Shown here: positions 61,710 through 64,000 of the stretch, one piece after another
Layout of the letters: each line of letters opens with the position of its first letter
Numbering within the stretch: position 1 is the stretch's first letter
Assembly (NCBI GenBank): GCA_963755705.1
Contig: CAVWKW010000003.1
Coordinates: 837,052-901,051 of the forward strand
DNA from: JBARDN01 sp963755705
GTDB lineage: Bacteria; Desulfobacterota; Binatia; Binatales; Binataceae
Direction: 5' to 3'
DNA: 64,000 nucleotides
The notes under the pieces: model-generated
Seen by the model: only the letters and a program-made list of their open reading frames with translations
The model's database searches: none
Told to the model about the DNA's origin: nothing
Program-made: the position numbers and the translations under genes

Positions 61710-62600
61710 ATGCGTGAGCGGCGAAACAAAACTGACAGGTCCAATTCCAGCACGAAAGATTCCCGCGCCTTCGAGACGATCGAGGTGGAAGTTGACGGAG
61801 CGCTCGGCCGTCTGCTCCTCAATCGTCCCGAACGCCTAAACGCGATCAGCACGACGATGCTGCAAGAGATCGTCGAAGCGGCCAGGTGGTTCGACAGCCA
61901 TCGCGAGCTGCGCGTCGTCATCGTAAGGGGCGCGGGCCGGGCCTTCTGCGCCGGCGCCGATCTGCAAAATTCACCGGCCGCCGCCGCAATGCCGCAAGCG
62001 CGCCACAGTTGGATCTACCGTCGCGAGGCGGGACAGTACGGTCTACGCGCCGCCGACGCCCTGGAGCAGATGCGCGCGGTGACGATCGCGCAGGTCCACG
62101 GCTATGCCGTCGGCGGCGGCGTCGTCTTCGTCTCCGCCTGCGACCTGCGCGTAGCCGCCGACGACGCGTCGTTCTTTATTCCCGAGATCGATCTCGGCAT
62201 CCCGCTGACCTGGGGCGCGATCCCCCGCCTCGTCCGGGACATCGGACCCGCACTGACCAAGGAACTGGTGATGACGTGCAGGCGCTTCGCACCACCCGAG
62301 GCGAAAGCGATCGGGTTCATCAATCGAGTAGTGCCAGCCGCAGACCTCGAACGCGAAGTGAATCAACTCGCCGCCGAACTGATTGCCAAGCCCTCGGTGC
62401 CGATCGCAATCACCAAAGAGCACGTCAACGCGGTCGCCCGCGCGACAGGAGCAACATCATTCGCCGACGGCGATTCACTGATCGCAGCTCTCGCCGACGA
62501 AGAATCGCGAGCCGCCCGGAGCACCTACATGGCAAGAACGATCAGCCGCCGCAGCTCCGCCCACGCCGCGAAATCCTCGCGCGGCAGAGACCCGCGCTGA
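61710..62600 (+). CDS. Enoyl-CoA hydratase/isomerase-family protein
   Basis: 296 residues of the crotonase fold: GRLLLNRPERLNAISTTM, RGAGRAFCAGADL (oxyanion hole) and QVHGYAVGGGVVFVSACDLRVAADDASFFIPEIDLGIP. The second Glu (PEIDLGI) is present, but the first catalytic Glu, normally two residues after GGG, is replaced by Val, so hydratase activity is doubtful and isomerase or other crotonase chemistry is possible. The N-terminal ~30 residues are basic and extra. A strong AGGAGG lies 11 bases before the ATG at 61710; further in-frame sequence upstream overlaps the receptor gene and is not used. Confidence 0.85.
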   Translation: MRERRNKTDRSNSSTKDSRAFETIEVEVDGALGRLLLNRPERLNAISTTMLQEIVEAARWFDSHRELRVVIVRGAGRAFCAGADLQNSPAAAAMPQARHSWIYRREAGQYGLRAADALEQMRAVTIAQVHGYAVGGGVVFVSACDLRVAADDASFFIPEIDLGIPLTWGAIPRLVRDIGPALTKELVMTCRRFAPPEAKAIGFINRVVPAADLEREVNQLAAELIAKPSVPIAITKEHVNAVARATGATSFADGDSLIAALADEESRAARSTYMARTISRRSSAHAAKSSRGRDPR

Positions 62601-62743
62601 ATCGTGCACGCGGCCGATCATCGCAAGGTCGCGCTCCGAGCTTGGCGCCGGTGTGCATGGAAACTCTGGCCAGCCAGCGTGTGGAAAACCCGGAATTGCG
62701 CCGGTTATCTGCGTGTTCACTTCGGGTGTAGAATCCACCCTTG

Positions 62744-63169
62744 ATGCTGCTACACCGTCTTCACACCGAATCGTCATCGGACGCCCTGACCAGCGCCATA
62801 ATAGATCGCGTCCAGCGTCTTGAGCGCGAACAGGCGGAGCTTCGCGCGCGGCTGGATGGCGAGCGCCAGCTTCGATTTCTCGCGGCGCAGATCGTCGGAG
62901 CGGCGCAATTTGCGCCGGTCATCGGTGCTGCGGTCGAGAACTTCGCCCAAGCGATGCGCGCGCCGGCCCCTCGCGGACGCGCTGGCGGACTCGCCCGCGC
63001 GCGCGGTGCCTGGCGCTACTTCGATGGCACTTTCATGTCAGAATCGGAGAAACTCGAAGCTTATCGACAAGACTATGAGCGATTCGCAGCAGGCGGACGC
63101 GCTCGAGCACGGTTCGGCGGACGCGATTCACGAGGTCGATTCCGCTCGGCTGACTATGCGGGAAGGTAG
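62744..63169 (+). CDS. Hypothetical protein, coiled-coil start
   Basis: 141 residues. The N-terminal part is helical (TSAIIDRVQRLEREQAELRARLDG) with a possible coiled coil, then an Ala-rich helix (LRFLAAQIVGAAQFAPVIGAAVENFAQAM) and an Arg/Gly-rich tail ending GRDSRGRFRSADYAGR. No family recognised. It could be a phage-derived protein. It ends 5 bases before the next ORF, so probably an operon. A TTG at 62741 gives one extra residue. Confidence 0.5.
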   Translation: MLLHRLHTESSSDALTSAIIDRVQRLEREQAELRARLDGERQLRFLAAQIVGAAQFAPVIGAAVENFAQAMRAPAPRGRAGGLARARGAWRYFDGTFMSESEKLEAYRQDYERFAAGGRARARFGGRDSRGRFRSADYAGR

Positions 63170-63174
63170 AGCGC

Positions 63175-63471
63175 ATGAGCTTAACGTTGGCGGGGCAAAC
63201 ATGTACGTGTAGCGACGAGACGTGTCCCTGCGGCGGACGCTGTTCCGGCCAAGCCATGCGCTACATCAAGACGGCCGTCATCGAAACCCTCTGCGAGACC
63301 TGCTCGAAGTACGCGGTCGTAAAGTACGGGGCACGGGAAATTCTTCCGGCGGAAGAACGCTGGGCGCGATTCGAGAACCATTATCCACGCTCGGTCAAAA
63401 TTCTCCGCCAGATGGGGGCAGTGGCCATCACCATCGCATTTCGAGACCTCATGTTTCCGCTGAAGAAGTGA
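63175..63471 (+). CDS. Cys-rich small hypothetical protein
   Basis: 98 residues. The first 25 hold five Cys (TCTCSDETCPCGGRC) suggesting metal binding, followed by LCETCSKYAVVKYG with two more; the remainder is a helical segment (ERWARFENHYPRSVKILRQMGAVAITIAFR). Unrecognised family. AAGG precedes the ATG at 63175. Together with its neighbours it resembles phage or island hypothetical genes. Confidence 0.55.
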   Translation: MSLTLAGQTCTCSDETCPCGGRCSGQAMRYIKTAVIETLCETCSKYAVVKYGAREILPAEERWARFENHYPRSVKILRQMGAVAITIAFRDLMFPLKK

Positions 63472-63511
63472 AACGGGCATTCAACTGCCGCTTAGGCGGC
63501 GAAAGGAACAA

Positions 63512-63700
63512 ATGGAAAAAAAGGCAACAAAATTCACGTGCCCTGCTTGCGGATTCTCAATCCTGCTGGAGCATGTTGACCGTCAGCCCACGCTTCTCGC
63601 AGAGGCCAGACCGGGAGTCTGTGGATGGACGGCACATAAAGACGGGCGATTTTGGAAGGGCTGCAACGTGGAAGAAATACAAGACACGCTTAATAATTAG
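63512..63700 (+). CDS. Small zinc-ribbon-like protein
   Basis: 62 residues. CPACGFS near the start and GVC..KGC later could coordinate Zn. AAAGGAACAA lies before the ATG. Third in the row of small + strand ORFs next to the tRNA-Gly. Function unknown. Confidence 0.5.
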   Translation: MEKKATKFTCPACGFSILLEHVDRQPTLLAEARPGVCGWTAHKDGRFWKGCNVEEIQDTLNN

Positions 63701-63876
63701 GTGCGCTCGCTTCGCTCGCGAATATCGCCCCGCTATCGCCGGGTTCGCGCGAGGCGCTTGCCGCGAGCGCATCCCCGATCTTAAGCGCAACTATCCCAAG
63801 CGGGCAGGCCTTCGGCTCGAGAGACTCTTGATCCACGGCCCGGCGAAGTGATCGCCGCCGAGTTCTGGAGCGAGTC

Positions 63877-63920
63877 GCGAGAGCGTGTCCGCGAACGTTC
63901 GCGATCGTTGCGACTCTCGC
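63877..63920. repeat. Nested palindrome downstream of tRNA-Gly
   Basis: A perfect 14-bp palindrome CGCGAACGTTCGCG (63890-63903) sits inside a 7-bp outer stem (GCGAGAG at 63877-63883, CTCTCGC at 63914-63920). Since the tRNA is read leftwards, this lies just downstream of it and could be its terminator or an integrase core-type site. Confidence 0.4.
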
Positions 63921-63951
63921 CGCTAGTGGGTCAGGTTCGCTGGCGAAAGAA

Positions 63952-64000
63952 TGGAGCGGGTGATCGGTTTCGAACCGACGACCTTGTGCTTGGCAAGCAC
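63952..64000 (-). tRNA. tRNA-Gly(GCC), 5' part beyond the window
   Basis: The 3' 49 nt are present: part of the anticodon arm with GCC in the loop (63992-63994), T-arm with TTCGAAA, acceptor 3' strand CACCCGC, discriminator U and encoded CCA. The 5' acceptor strand and D-arm lie off the right edge. Its 3' end faces the row of small hypothetical genes. Confidence 0.95.

Noticed and set aside
1..64000. CRISPR arrays, rRNA genes and riboswitches
   Set aside because: No regularly spaced repeats, rRNA segments or recognisable riboswitch aptamers were seen.

Overview
This 64 kb window is GC-rich bacterial chromosome (roughly 60% GC) with long runs of co-oriented, tightly packed genes, many with 4-nt ATGA or GTGA stop/start overlaps. 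The gene mix is an aerobic heterotroph with a bc-type complex encoded together with a caa3-type oxidase, an acyl-CoA dehydrogenase/APH/DUF6285 block, a MeaA/Ecm-like mutase, Thr-Pro-rich linkers in a secreted propeller protein, and DUF169 and DUF4410 proteins. It suggests a soil deltaproteobacteria-related lineage such as Binatota. That placement is inference; no rRNA is present.

Layout. 1-10456 (minus strand): start of tyrS, a gap with one uncertain ORF, then hisC-pth, a Gfo/Idh oxidoreductase, a glutaredoxin-like protein, a large AsmA-type protein, typA/bipA, a DUF2939 protein and pgl. 10564-12325 (plus): a compact type II restriction-modification pair (beta-class methyltransferase plus XhoI/PaeR7I-type endonuclease) lying between pgl and tkt. 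12406-14898 (minus): tkt and a small helical protein. 15052-21200 (plus): fabF, fabH, an ArsA-type ATPase, a small secreted protein, the mutase and another secreted protein. 21201-23875 is an accessory strip with a DUF3800 protein, REP-like palindromes, a solitary HigA and a repeat-family protein.

23876-40845 is an integrated element of about 17 kb in tRNA-Cys(GCA). It is bounded by a perfect 49-bp direct repeat of the tRNA 3' part: a truncated copy on the left, the intact tRNA on the right. It carries a tyrosine integrase and excisionase-like protein; a MobF relaxase, a coupling protein and a ribbon-helix-helix protein in one operon; a DUF2274 protein and a TrbC/VirB2-like pilin without the rest of a type IV secretion system; an XRE/ImmA regulator pair; and cargo made of a DUF1329 protein, two RHS/YD-repeat proteins and an apolipoprotein N-acyltransferase. 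A palindrome with core GCTA(TG/CA)TAGC occurs upstream of three element genes (excisionase, pilin, XRE regulator). It is the best candidate for the element's own regulatory switch.

40872-64000 returns to chromosomal genes: a multi-domain hybrid histidine kinase, a DUF169 protein, the seven-gene respiratory operon (coxB-coxA-coxC-ctaG-small membrane subunit-Rieske-cytochrome b/c fusion), an SRAP/YedK protein, two lipoproteins, the ACAD-APH-DUF6285 operon, a tandem USP protein, a secreted propeller protein, a TonB-dependent receptor and an enoyl-CoA hydratase-like protein. Three small, poorly characterised ORFs follow, and the window ends inside a tRNA-Gly(GCC) gene on the minus strand.
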